Shown piece by piece: positions 46,080 to 57,479 of a DNA stretch of 64,000 nucleotides. The notes under the pieces are model-generated. The model did no database searches and had not been told where the DNA came from. It saw only the letters and a program-made list of their open reading frames with translations. The stretch's first letter is position 1; every line of letters begins with the position of its first letter. The stretch covers positions 21,131,296 to 21,195,295 of the forward strand of contig JAYGXS010000001.1 in NCBI GenBank assembly GCA_036362985.1. The letters run 5' to 3'. This DNA is from Ligula intestinalis. Lineage: Eukaryota > Platyhelminthes > Cestoda > Diphyllobothriidea > Diphyllobothriidae. The translations under genes and the position numbers were made by a program.

Positions 46080-49000
46080 CGCCATTCTTAGCAACGTTTA
46101 CATAATGACAAACTCCACCGAAAGAAGGGTAGATTAGATGGCAGTAATTGAGGGGTAAGGTGTGTATTTGTGCAAATTTACCTACCAGGTTTTTAAGGGT
46201 TTTGGTAGATGTGCTCAATATGGTTGACCCTTTAACAATTATTAAAGCCTATGTTTCATTCTGGTAGGTTCCAGATAAAGGTTAAAAAGGTGCATGGAAA
46301 CTTCTACTCATTGCAAGCGTTTTAAAATTTGATAGTATTTGTGTGTGTTGGATAAACCACAATCTTGATGAGGATCTCAGTCGAGCGTAATATATATTTA
46401 TTCAGTATCAGTATATTGAGGGTATGTAGGAAAAATTCACACTATACTGTTCTTCACAGACCACTGTTGTTGATACCCTGAATTTGTTATGGTTTTTGTT
46501 CGTACCCCACCGCTATATCTAATGTGGATTTCATAGTTTATCAATCAAACATTGGATCTTAACTTAAAATATAGTTGTACTAATGCAAGATGCGCGGTAT
46601 ATGATTTACAAGGTCGGTGGTCAGGCTTACCATCTTAAACAAACTGAGAAAGTTGGATATATTTTTCCACCGTGTCTTTCTGTTGGTTTTTTAAGCTTTT
46701 ATTTTATTCCAGTTATACAAATGGAACGTGATTGTCTACGTTTCTTGCTCTCTAACCGCCATGCTTAACCAGGGAAAATAGTTTCTAGTAGTGATATAAA
46801 CACCAAACAATTCGCTCACATTGTGACGCTATTTTGGTTTACGAAAACTTGACCAGGTCAGTGCTTCAGCTGCCATCCAGAATATTGCGGTCCGTAAGAG
46901 GAACTTCACTCTTTTTCATAGAGGTGACTTATATTTTTGACCTCAATTCCACTTGGAAATTTCCATGTGTATTAGTACATGTGTATGAATACAATTGTAT
47001 TCATACTTTGCACGTAACATGCACTCGTAATGTGTAATGCGTTGAAATATTTTCTGTTATGTAGCCGACTTCGGTGTGCATTCCCAATCAAAATAAGCCC
47101 TCGGACTGTCTTGAGTGCACCACAGTAACGTAGGCAAACGTTTTTACGCATTCGAGGATATCTTCAATGTATGTGTAATTTCCTTACGTGCATGCTCTAG
47201 TTGGGCCAACTGCAATTCGATGTCAACGATTTAGTTATCACAGAAAGTGTACCTTCGTTATCAGCCGCCTGCGGAACGTCCACAAACTTTCAACCTCCCT
47301 GTTCATTAACACAACCGAATATAAACTGAGCTATATAGCTGATCAAGTAATTACTAGCTTCCAAATTCCACGAGTTCCCGTATCCTTATCAAGCAGAACT
47401 CGGCCTTCTTATCAGATGATTAGGCGTTGCGGTACCTAGCTACCTTCTGTGGTGATTATCGTAGACAGGGAGTATTTGTGTCCGCGTTTCTCATCGGTAC
47501 CTCTGATAAAACAAAAATGTTGTCATTGTTCTCATTACCTTTCCGCGACACACTTTTCATGGATTGTTCCTTTAGATTGGTCTTTGTGCGTTTTGCTATT
47601 GCCGTCATATTTCAGTTTATGCTGCGAGCTAACACAGGCTGGCTGACTTCGCTGCTTCTCCACTCACAGCCTCCTGTGCCCATTATTTAGAGCTCGTTTT
47701 ATGTTAAGCCTCACTAAAGGTTACATTTTACATGTGTCATGTACTGGTGTGCGCAAAAATTACCTTTCTATACAAACAAACACGTTTTCAGCTGAAAGTT
47801 ATGATTTAACTTCCTCTTAAATCTAACATCCTAAGAAATATTCAGGGGTATTCTGCTAAGGTTTATGCGTAAAATATCATTGCTCTTTTTATAATCTACT
47901 TCCTTATGCTTAACTTCCAAATCATTCCAATCGCATCACTCTACACCGGTATATATGCATTTAATCTGTGGTCAGCCTAGTGATGATTTTATAAAATGAT
48001 CTGCCCTTCAGTAGTTCCGTTATCATATTCCTTTATCCGAAGATTTTGACCATTCCGCAAGTAAGTACATTTAAGAAACCCGTTGAGATTGTTTGGCACT
48101 GCAGTTTTAATATATTTTTGCTTATTAATCTGATAGAACCTACCAAGTTTATTTACTATAATACAGGCTGATGCCTTGTGTTTCTTCCAAGTTTTTATGA
48201 CCTATATTCAGTAAAATCAGTTACAATCAATCGGTCTGTAGGCAATACTTCTCATAAATTTTAAAAATTTTGTATCTGCAAGCTATTTAAAATCTTTTAT
48301 CGAAAGCTTTGACGGTCTCGGGAAAGAATTTTCAAGGTAGATTTTCGCATGTTATGCTTACTATTAAAAGCTTTAGAAAGACGGTCATGTCTAGAGTTTG
48401 CTTGTATGCTTTTCGAGTTGACCGCTGGACCACATTAAAGTCGGTTAAACCACAGTGGCATACATAGTAATACATCCTGTGGTAATTCACCTGTCTTTTG
48501 TGTGTGATGCGATTTTGATTTCGCCGAAACAACACAAAGCTGCTTGTCATTTCGTAGTTTGCTTTTCCGCCTGTTCTTTGGTAAGCAGCACATCAGCCAT
48601 ATCACTAAAGACGCCGTTTTATATTGTTGACTGTCTCGCTATCATTTGGTTCGCATTTCTCTTTTCGTTAGTTGGAATTTTCGCAATTTTTTAAATGTCT
48701 TTCCGTGGCATACAAATTACTGCATCGTAAAATAACAAATAACTGGAATTCGTTAGAAGAATTTTTAGTTATAACTCATTCAAAAGAACAGCTTTATGCT
48801 GTTTTCCTCTTTTTTTTCGAAGAACATTCCAAGAGCTGTTTTCATCGTCGTCCCCTAGACAGAAAATAGTTGACTTGGCATTTGGTTGATTTACCAGTTT
48901 GCACCTCTAATAATTTGAGACCTTTGCCTCTCTTCATATCTTAGGCTGATATCTCCTTGCGTGGTGGTGTTCACCCGTGGTTGTCCGGTAATTTATGAGC

Positions 49001-50848
49001 CATTTTCCTTTTGCATTTCATTGGTCTATTTGTTTCATTTTTAAGTAGTCGGCTTAGCTGTCCTAAGTGTTTTCTTACTACGTTCATTTATATCCTTAAG
49101 AAGCCGAGGATCGCCTGCGTTTTCTTAACACCCTCATATCATCAGTGGCCTTACCCGTTGCTCACGCTCAGCAATGTAAGTTATTCCGAATGTTTGCCCA
49201 CTTTTCAGCTTTGATATAAAAAGCTTCCGCAAAACCACATTGTTTTTTTAAAAACCCGGATTTAAATAAATAATCTAAGGGCAAAAATAAGCTTGTTCGA
49301 CGACACTGTATGGAATACTGCTGAACAAGTACTAGCTTTCCGGCAATCGCGATATATGTATATGCGTTTCTAATTATTTTCATTCTTTTTAGTTATTTTT
49401 TCGTCTGTCATTACGTGTTTGTAGTACTATACCTTAGTTGAACTCCGGGCAACATTTTTGTGATTGTTGAATCTGTTGATGGTTGAAAACCATATCTATC
49501 ATAATGGCAGGCGTATTTGTGCATGTGTATCAGTGGCGCGCAACGTTTTTAAGGTTCTGGGTTAAACATGGTCCACACCTAATATTTGCATCGCCTTTTT
49601 GTCATTGCTACTTGCCTTTTGTTTGCTAAATCGACGACATCCTTACTCACTTAAGAAATTGTTCGTTGATATACAGTGCTACTGTGATGACTGCAACTCC
49701 CAAAAATTGACTAGTATATGTAACGGAGACCCTTCCCTGATCTGAATGGGGCCCTATCGAGCTATGCTATGCAACATCGAGCTCTGGTGCTCTGCAACTT
49801 CGCTCTATATAGTTGCGCGTTTCGGACTTGGAGACTGAACCTATAGTGAACCCTTGGACGCCTAGGGTTGCATTAACCTTCTCTGCTTGCGGCTTTAAAA
49901 GTGACGTATTTGACATATCAAGAAGAGTACTTTTCTGCAGAATTGGGGGAAGTCTACTTATATGCAAAGTTTTGTCTCACCATAACATCGTTGATTTTGA
50001 CATCATCTCGGCTATGCTTGTCAGAACGTGACTGCCATAGCATCAGCGGTTTACCCACGTCCTGAATTATTACAACAATGTTTAACTTTTCCGCTAAAAA
50101 CGGAGGCTAAAGAGAATTTTACCGGTGTTTCTTCTTGCACTATCGTCACTAACACCATCAAAGCTTGTGGAATGCAACAGCAAGCAATATCCCCGTTTGC
50201 TTCCTTGTACCAGACGTTCTATCATGGTTTGATAAGGCCTATCAGCCTGTTCTTAAAGCTCTCGAATTCAGTAGTCATGTTCTTGTCCCCACACCTGTGT
50301 TTATGCACATTTCTAATTTGATATAAACTTCGTGGATTGATACGCACATTTTCATCTAGTTAAGCCCCTAACCGTCATGAACATGTCTTCCTGTTTCTTT
50401 CTGACCGTCATCATGCCGCCATAAGTGCTGATAAATATAAATGTGCGTAAAGCTAAGTTTTTGGACCAATAAAAACCTATTTTTTCTTATTTGTACAAAT
50501 TCTTGGAACTATTCAGGCCTTGTTGAATTTCTTCTAACCGCATTTTTCATACCGCCCGCACCTGCTCACTAAGGTTCACTGGTTTCCCTGATCGCTGCTT
50601 GCTATGCACTGGATCTTTGAGTAACTTTCTACGCTGATTCCAGAAGCCATCCCCAGGTCCAAATGCCGAAACCGAATTTTGACGCCCCGCAACACTATTT
50701 TTCTTTGCGGGCCCTAAAAGCCCCTTTTGAGTTCACTGGGTTTTTATTTTTTAAGGAAACTTATTTGTTTTAGTTTTCTGCACGGCAAAGAGAATTGGTG
50801 CTAACCTGTGATGCTTAAGTGTCAAACTGTTCTTGTCTCTATTTACAG
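46080..50848. other. AT-rich stretch, no supported gene
   Basis: Many short frames, none with a motif or good splice pairs. Upstream exons of the gene beginning at 50.85 kb may lie here but I could not pick them out. Confidence 0.4.
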
Positions 50849-50895
50849 CCCATGAAGCAGAAGTATTTCCCGCAGCCGTCGCCGGCCCATTGCCG
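50849..50895 (+). CDS. host gene X, exon a (partial gene, product unknown)
   Basis: A 47-nt exon between CTCTATTTACAG and GTAAGTTG. Reading with two bases completing a codon gives HEAEVFPAAVAGPLP and ends in phase 0, which matches the next candidate exon at 51,693. The evidence is splice-site quality and phase only. Confidence 0.4.
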
Positions 50896-51150
50896 GTAAG
50901 TTGAAAACCACTCCACCGGAGTCCTTACTTATACATCTGCTCAGTGGTAGGTGATATTTATGAGTTTAATAACATTCCTTCTTATGGTGGGGCCCCCAAA
51001 TATACTGGTCGGAGAACAAGCATAGTTTGTTGTTACGTAGGTAAGGACAATTCGTCACCCATTCCCTGCTCCACCGTATTCCGTATTTCAGTGCTTAGTT
51101 GGTTTTGATCAGGATTTGTAGATTTTTGCTCCTAAAGCAACTCCGCGCTG

Positions 51151-51169
51151 TCTCTCTCTCTCTCTCTCT
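51151..51169 (+). repeat. (CT)n microsatellite
   Basis: An uninterrupted TC dinucleotide run followed by imperfect CTCTC. Confidence 0.9.
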
Positions 51170-51199
51170 TACTCTCTCACCATTCTTACGTATTATCTT

Positions 51200-51430
51200 T
51201 CAGGGGCAAGACAGTAAATGCGTGGGTAAGAGTGCTTGACTACGTGTGTCGCATGATTCGGTCCCTAACTGAACGATAGTTCGACCGTCCTTATTGACAA
51301 GTCCCACCGTCTGACCCACAGCAGAGTTAGCGCAGGAATCATGACTTGCGCGGAAATTAGTTTTTACTGATGATAGACTTGCACACAATCTAACGCACTC
51401 TCCTCCCTCACTCATCTGGTCCTTATGCAC
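51200..51430 (-). repeat. copy of the GC-rich dispersed repeat
   Basis: On the minus strand GGAGGAGAGTGCGTTAGAT matches GGAGAGAGTGCGTTAGAT at 61.18 kb and GAGAGAGTGCAGTAGATG at 59.24 kb. Confidence 0.45.
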
Positions 51431-51692
51431 ATCCAAGTCAAGAATTGCAGAGATTTTGAGAGTTTATTTCGTCAAGTTTATCAAGTTATGCCTATTCTAT
51501 CCTCATCGACCCCTTACTTTTGACAGCCTCTACCCAACGTTCAGTCGACTCCTATCCTTGCTTGGAGACCGATTCTCCTTTATCTGTTTATTGACGGTTA
51601 CCTGCCCTGCGTATTAGCCTCATTTTAACGACTGTTGCCCCCATTGCTCGCCTTTTTATGCATTTCCTTTCCAATCTGTTTACTTTTTATAG

Positions 51693-51776
51693 TCTTCTTC
51701 GGAGGCGGCTTGGGATTTGTTAACAGGCAAACGCGAGTTCAACGACACTGGTCTAACTCGAGTCAATGACGATAAT
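51693..51776 (+). CDS. host gene X, exon b
   Basis: 84 nt between TTTACTTTTTATAG and GTAAGTC. Only one frame is open: SSSEAAWDLLTGKREFNDTG and so on to VNDDN, phase 0 at both ends. It is acidic and polar; no domain was recognised. Confidence 0.5.
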
Positions 51777-51836
51777 GTAAGTCAAAGTTATCTGGAAACT
51801 TTATTTGGTACACGTATGTTTCAGCAATTCATCAGG

Positions 51837-52640
51837 GATGATGAAAATCTTACAGTTGGACAAAGTTAATAAGGGTCCTTTGATTACAACTCATCGTTTT
51901 CACACTGCCCGCATGGCGAGACTGGCGTGTAGAGGTTCTTGCGCTTAGGGAGTGGAGGAAGTTAGGATAGGTTGTGAACGCTGGTCATGGGTCAGGTACC
52001 TGGATTGATTATTACTGTCACTGGGGGTGGGGGTGATCTGCGGTCACCACCTGGCGTCGGCCATGGAAGTCAAAGGGCTTGTGTTAGCGTCTTCTGACAG
52101 CCCAGCAGTGGATTCGCTAGCCGTATAGGCACTGCCTCGGCTGTTGCTAGCACCCACTGGCGTAACCCCTTAGAGAAGTCGGCTGGTGTCCTTGGCTTCG
52201 TTAGGATTGACTCGGTGATTTGTATCGCCAAGGTGGGCGAGAATAGAACTCGAGATCGATCTAGTTTGGCCTTTATCTAACCAGGCCGGTATGTGTTCAC
52301 GTACTCCCTTTTCCAGGCGCCTCGTTTTTTGGCCAATATTTCTTTTTTTTGATAAGGCTATTGGGTAAACATATGGACAAACATAACCATCAGGCCTGTA
52401 CAATTGCACTAATCATGAAAATGGAAGAGTTGGACGGGGTTTATAACAACTTATCGTTCCCGCAGTGTCCGCATGTAGAGGCCATTAGACTGGAAGCGGA
52501 AAAAAATAGGATAGGCTGGGAGTAGTTGTTATTGATTTATTACGCGCAATGAAAATAACTGTCACATACACGGAGTGAACTACTGTCAGCCTGGGCTGTG
52601 GGCGACATGCGATTACCATCTGGCGTCGGTTCTCACTATC
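51837..52640 (-). mobile_element. second PLE type: GIY-YIG end flanked by direct repeats
   Basis: Two related segments (51,837-52,075 and 52,414-52,640) lie in the same orientation on either side of a GIY-YIG-like frame. Shared minus-strand strings include CCGACGCCAGRTGGT, CCTATCCTA, CCTCTACA, GTCCAACT and TTTTCAT. PLEs often carry direct terminal repeats (pseudo-LTRs), and this looks like a deleted copy of that form, inserted in an intron of host gene X. Confidence 0.55.
52170..52409 (-). pseudogene. GIY-YIG nuclease fragment of a PLE
   Basis: The frame reads MQLYRPDGYVCPYVYPIALS, KRNIGQKTRRLEKGVREHIP, AWLDKGQTRSISSSILAHLG and DTNHRVNP. The order (I/Y)IGQTTRxLxxRIxEHxPxWL...S.I..HL..T.H is typical of a PLE GIY-YIG domain different from the 9 kb type. 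The GIY motif is degraded (GYV), and no RT is attached. Confidence 0.65.
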
Positions 52641-52655
52641 GTTGCAATTTTACAG

Positions 52656-52712
52656 GCCCGAGAAATTATTGCTGAAAATGTCTGTTTGCCGAATAGAATT
52701 TTCAAGATAAAG
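52656..52712 (+). CDS. possible extra exon of host gene X
   Basis: 57 nt between GCAATTTTACAG and GTGGGCG, open in phase 0-0 (AREIIAENVCLPNRIFKIK), so it would fit between exons b and c. The position just beyond a PLE repeat and the weaker donor make it doubtful. Confidence 0.2.
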
Positions 52713-53337
52713 GTGGGCGTGTTTGAAGAACCTGTCTCTTTTTGTACCTATTTTTTTCCACTTCAATTTTTCGTGCTTATTCCTTCCAAAGTGTTTGGTA
52801 TTCATTTTTTCTGTCAAATAGGGCTTCCCATCCACAGTAGGGCTGACATTTCTATTGTTTATCAGTCCACCTTAACTTTTCCCTCCATGCAAACTTTTTT
52901 GATCGGGAAAAAAGTTCAGAGTTCCGGTGTAGATGGAAGCTCGGGGCGCATTGATGGGGCTCTTATCAAGACTTTTACATGCTATTTTAATACTTGTTTT
53001 CGCCGTCATCCTTTTCTGTTAGCTTATGCCCTTTTGCCTCTGAGTTGACCTACTTCCTGGTTGCCGTAAAAACCTACTTTACCATTACTGCTAAATCTGG
53101 ATTTGTTCCGCCGCAGTCTTTACTGTGTAACATCAGTAGTACTGCAAAGACAGTGTATCTTCAGTCCATCGGAGTCTGCATGTTTTTTTGGAAACGCAAA
53201 GTGCAATATGTGAAATAAGCTCCCCTTTTTTCATCCTGTACCGGGACAGCACAGGTAGGCTGAAGGTTTGAGCTGCCCGTCTGTGCCTCAGGCTAGGTTA
53301 CTTCTTTTACGTACTTTTACTCCCTGTGATTTTGCAG

Positions 53338-53496
53338 TTTAGAAGCCTGCTTGTGCAACGGACCGCAGGCTGGTCTGATCAGCGATCTCTGGAGCTCCTA
53401 CAGTCCTTTATCGATCGTGTCCTCCAGTCAACTGAGTTTGCTTCCCTCCCGTCTGCGATAATCGCCGATATCTTTTCCACTTACCTCGGTTTCCAT
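53338..53496 (+). CDS. host gene X, exon c
   Basis: 159 nt (53 codons) between a strong pyrimidine tract ending GATTTTGCAG and the donor GTAAGC. It reads FRSLLVQRTAGWSDQRSLEL, LQSFIDRVLQSTEF, SLPSAIIADIFSTYLGFH, phase 0 at both ends. The residues are amphipathic-helical, like armadillo/HEAT-type proteins, but no family motif is diagnostic. The next exon follows after 115 nt with a compatible phase. Confidence 0.6.
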
Positions 53497-53611
53497 GTAA
53501 GCACTATCCTCTTCCTCTCCATATTCTGCCAACTGACATTTCCTTGTTTTGTCCCGCCTTAACGCGCGCCTCTGTGTTTTCTGTCTCCCCCACCCTCTTT
53601 TTGTTCCCAAG

Positions 53612-53735
53612 ACGTCTCAATCTTCACAAGGTCTGCCCGTTTCTATGGCACCCTCCATTAGACGGTTGTTGGCAGTGCACAGTGCTGATCGATCGCGTCT
53701 CGTACACGCCCTCCTCGAACTGCTCTGTGCAGCAA
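53612..53735 (+). CDS. host gene X, exon d
   Basis: 124 nt between TTTTTGTTCCCAAG and GTAAGTC. It reads TSQSSQGLPVSMAPSIRRLL, AVHSADRSRLVHALLELLCA, A, entering in phase 0 and leaving in phase 1. Leu-rich helical text resembles exon c. The 115-nt intron upstream is pyrimidine-rich and short, as is common in flatworms. Confidence 0.6.
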
Positions 53736-54219
53736 GTAAGTCAAGTTCCTATCTGATGTTAAGTTTTCAACAAACTAAGCGAGTAAGGGCGCTTTGAGTG
53801 CACTCTATTGTTTTGGGTCCGCCAATGATTTGTTTACTTGGTGACTGTCTCAGTTCCTGTAACGCCTCCGCTTTGTACGTGGCCGCAGTAGTGGTTGAGC
53901 CTAGGGGGCCTGCGATAAAATACTGCCGCCTACACCACATCACTGTATCACTCCTCATCACGCCGACATCACATCACATACCACGTGCTGCTAAAACACA
54001 GCCCTCTGAAACGTAGGTTGGATCTTTAATTTCTTTTCCAAACGACGCTTCCGCTCCATGTGTGATCATAGTCTGCCACTTTACCGATTTACTCAAGGTC
54101 ATGGCTTGTAGCACCAACAACTAAAGCCTTGCCAGACCACGACATCAGCTTAACGTTTTTTGTGTGTTAATTGGGTGTTCCTTAGACTGGGAGTCAGGAG
54201 GTGCTAGCCGATGTAACTT

Positions 54220-54345
54220 TACTGTCATCAGCATTAGTATTCTTATAGTCGTATTAGTATTTTTATAAATAATATCGATAATATTATCGGGTATTATTAG
54301 TAGCAGCATTATAAATATTTTATTATTGCTGACATGTTTTATTGC
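54220..54345. repeat. degenerate ATT-type trinucleotide repeat
   Basis: Interrupted ATT/AGT/ATA triplets (for example TATTATTAGTAGCAGCATTA). Similar patches recur at 54.72-54.78 and 54.89-54.95 kb. Confidence 0.6.
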
Positions 54346-54786
54346 ATTGATATGTTCCCAGGAGTAATAGGTAGAAGGAGGCAAAGCCGGTTCTAATCGC
54401 AAGAGTCTTTATTCATGACAATACAGAGACAGCCGAATGAATCAGCGTGTCCACTTCAGCGTATTTTAAGGCGTTGGTTCTTCTAGACTGTTCCTGACAC
54501 AAGAGGCGTAGTTCTGGCGTGATTTCCCACGCTGCGAGACGTTCTAGAACGCTGCAGTGTACGTGGGGGCGGACGTCATGTGTGTTCACGGCGCGCGTGG
54601 CCGGTCTGTCGGCATGGCTCAACTGGGGTGCACTTTCGGCACTGGGCTCTGAGTGCGTCAGCGTTCGCGTCCTTATAACATGCATCTTCCGCAATATTGT
54701 ATCATTTACTGGTAGTACTCGGTATTACAATGATTATTAGGATTTTTAATATTGGTATTATTAAATTTATCAGTAGAATCGGTATT

Positions 54787-54870
54787 TTCATGGAAAGACG
54801 TCCTTTGGGAAAATCAGTAAATTTCTTCAGTAAATTTTCAACACTGAATTCCCAGGTCGTCTTCAGACTG
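54787..54870. repeat. dispersed repeat, pair of 63,226-63,302
   Basis: TCATGGAAAGACGTCCTTTG ... TTTCAACACTGAATTCCCAG ... TCGTCTTCAGAC aligns with the 63.23 kb copy over about 80 bp in the same orientation. The origin is unknown. Confidence 0.6.
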
Positions 54871-55777
54871 GAGAGAAATGTGCAAATAACAGTATCGGTA
54901 TTATTGCTAGTAGTATTATTAGTATTGCTGTCGATGGTAATAGTTGCGACAATAGCAATGGAACCTGCCACCGTTTTTTTGTTTTTTTTTTATATTTTTC
55001 TTAACCATGTAAATAAATATTGAAGCTCGGTGAGCTAAGTCGGCGCCTTAGCTCCTTATATATGTGGCTCCAATGCCACATTTGTAGTGCGTGCCCGAGG
55101 CAATCACGGTTTCGTGTGACTGTGAGGGCTGCCAGCCGATGCACATACCACCAGACACCATCGGTCCAGTGTGTGTTGTGTTTAGTGGTCGGACTGGAAG
55201 TCAGACAGTCGACCGTTGATTTAAGTAGGCGTTCTAAGTGCATGCGCCGACATACGCCATTTTATTTTTCGCGTTTTACTTTCAGCATCCATGTAAGTAA
55301 GTATGTACGTTCACTAGCTAAGTCTGCTCCGCCGATCCTTCCGCATGCAGCTTCTACGCGATTCTGAGACTGTCACGGTTGTCCGTGGATGAGAAGGCTG
55401 ACGCACTAACCAGATGAGATGGTGTTTTTTTATTAAGAAAGCGTTTTTTAGTGATGAGAATGTCTGTTCATTAATGTTCATTTATGTGGTTCATCTCCAT
55501 TGCAACATATCATGAACTTCGCATGATATCATCGCTATCCTAAAGTTGGGCTTCGCATGACGGGCAGTCCCATCTATGAGCCTTTCAGATAACGGGCGAG
55601 CCACTCGCAGAAAATTTGTTTCGATTGGGGAACTTCTGCTCAGTTAAGGAGTTGTCAATGCGTGTGTGTGTCCAAAAGTTGGCGCTACCAACACTTTCAT
55701 TTTCCCGAAAGTCATGTGTTGCCCTAGTTTATATTCTAAATTATGTTATTACAGGGGGTGCCTTTTTCTTTCCCCAG

Positions 55778-55850
55778 AACACAATCAAGGTGACTTTGTC
55801 TTGGCCATTCTGCGAGGCTGTGATGGACCTCTCCATGCAGAATTTACAAG
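55778..55850 (+). CDS. host gene X, exon e
   Basis: 73 nt between CTTTTTCTTTCCCCAG and GTATTCG. Two bases complete the codon left open by exon d (giving Lys), then HNQGDFVLAILRGCDGPLHA, EFT, leaving in phase 2. The frame and phase match exon d across a 2.0-kb intron that contains repeats. Product not recognised. Confidence 0.55.
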
Positions 55851-56639
55851 GTATTCGTCAAACCAAACTCCTTTTTATCTCACCGATAGAGCGCTAACCC
55901 GAAGTAGTTATCCAACCTGAAAGCTTATGTATAACATGTGTCATTAGTGTAAAAGCTAGAGTTAGGAATCCTGTTGAGCCCTGGTCATGTGTGTGGGTCG
56001 CGTATGCGAAATGTTTTCGTCTTTGTTGACCGGTCCTCTTGACTCGGTCCTGCCATTGGACCCCAATGAGGGAGAAAACAGTGCGGTTTATACTGCGCAA
56101 GGTTGCCTCACTATAAAGTACTGCAAGCCTTAGGTATAGCCCCGCGTTCGCCCAATTGGGACTACTCTGGGCATGCCCGTTCGCGGCGTTTTTTCATGAA
56201 TATTTGTCAATTTGAAAGTCAGTTTTGACTTGGCCTATCCTGTTTCCTACTTTGGATTATTTTCCAGGACTAATAATCAATCGAATAAAACAATGAAAAT
56301 GTTTGCTTTAAAAAGTCGGTTTTGGTTGTCAAGGCACGCAGATACATCTTTAAGATCCCCTTGTGCACGTTGCCTAACGTAGAATGTTCATACATCATCA
56401 TGACCGCAGTTAACTTAATGTTTACCAACATAGCCGACTGCGGCTTGAAGCTGCTCTTTCCATGGACTTCAGAAGTTTTCTCGGATACTGTTTTGTTATT
56501 GACAACGACTCACGGTAGCAAGTTCTAAGCAGTAAAAAGTACACCGCTGTTGGAAGTGGTTCTAGCGATCTTCGAAACAAAGTCTCACGACAGAAGCGAT
56601 TATACGAATTCCAGGAGTCAGTTCAGAAGTAGAACTTTG

Positions 56640-57405
56640 CGATGGCTGGAACAAGAGTTTTATTTACCTGACGTATTGTATTCTGTAGAGGACCCTTTAT
56701 CAGTCGTGACCGTAGAATAGGGTGATATATAAAAAGATAAGGATGATATATGCACAGATTACGCAGTATTTGTAGCTCCTAGCGGCCATGCGACTGCATT
56801 CGCGCTGTAATTATCGGCTACCGTAATCACCACTGGGGGTCGTGATTGGTTCGGTGATGGCTTGGGAGTTCGCTTCCGAGTGCTTAATTGCCGCAATTCC
56901 GTCATACATGTTTGATACAGGTTTGTTACTTACGCAAAAATCACGTTCGCTGTCGTCGGATTTGTTGCTGGGTCCGGCATTTCCCACGTGACTGATTCTC
57001 CTGTTAAGATAATGTCTCAGTACGGAGTATGGGAATGGCAGGTCATTGCACTTGTTGATTAACTGTGTTCCTGAGAACCATGACTCAAGGAGCTCGCTGC
57101 TCATGCGGTTGTCAACTTTTGCGAGGATTTTTGCCTTGTTAAACTTGAAAATATGGCCGGGTCCCGTCGAGTGAGCTGCTACCTGTGAGTTAGCTTCTTT
57201 CCTACTTCTCACTGCTGCTGCGTGGTTGGCCATTCGCGTCCGGAGTAATCTTGCGGTTTCTCAGACGTAGTTGCTTTGTCCACAGCTGCACCAGATCCGA
57301 TAGACGGCTCCAGTCATTTCCTAGTGTAGAAATGGGCCTTTTTTCTCATGACCCGGCGCCTGATGGTTGTTTCTGGTCTGTGCGCGACTCCTTTGTGGTT
57401 ACCTG
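56640..57405 (-). mobile_element. Penelope-like element, 3' part with GIY-YIG nuclease (copy 3)
   Basis: From the right: KGVAHRPETTIRRRVM, then after a shift GAVYRIWCSCGQSNYV, a TGA replacing the Gly codon of YVGETGR, ETARLLRTRMANHAAAVRSR, SQVAAHSTGPGHIFKF, LLESWFSGTQLINKCND and an end near 56,811. Copy 3 keeps LLRTR where copies 1 and 2 have a stop, so that stop is not a family feature. The 3' end (56,640-56,810) carries a hammerhead-like motif. It is another 5'-truncated relic. Confidence 0.85.
56668..56703 (-). ncRNA. hammerhead-like motif in PLE copy 3 (degenerate)
   Basis: The minus strand reads CTGATAA, stem GGGTCCT...AGAATAC around CTAC, then AATACGTCAGG. It aligns position for position with the motif at 8817-8852. 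Core G8 is A, and the GAA before stem III is changed, so it is probably inactive. Confidence 0.5.
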
Positions 57406-57470
57406 TCAGGAAGGGTTCTCGACAGAACCCGAAACGTTTGGCAAATAAACTACTCGTTCAAGCGGTTGCA
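57406..57470 (+). repeat. inverted PLE 3'-end scrap at the 5' edge of copy 3
   Basis: On the plus strand a perfect stem GGGTTCT/AGAACCC with loop CGAC is followed by GAAACGTTTGGCAAATAAAC and GTTCAAGCGGTTGCATGTTC. It corresponds to the hammerhead region and the sequence after it in the other PLE ends, but in the opposite orientation to copy 3. The upstream core (CTGTCAGGA) is no longer CTGANGA. Confidence 0.5.
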
Positions 57471-57479
57471 TGTTCTACC

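Noticed and set aside
51200..51225. 22-nt mini-exon between ATTATCTTTCAG and GTAAGAG
   Set aside because: Its phase is incompatible with the flanking exons, and the region is a dispersed repeat copy.
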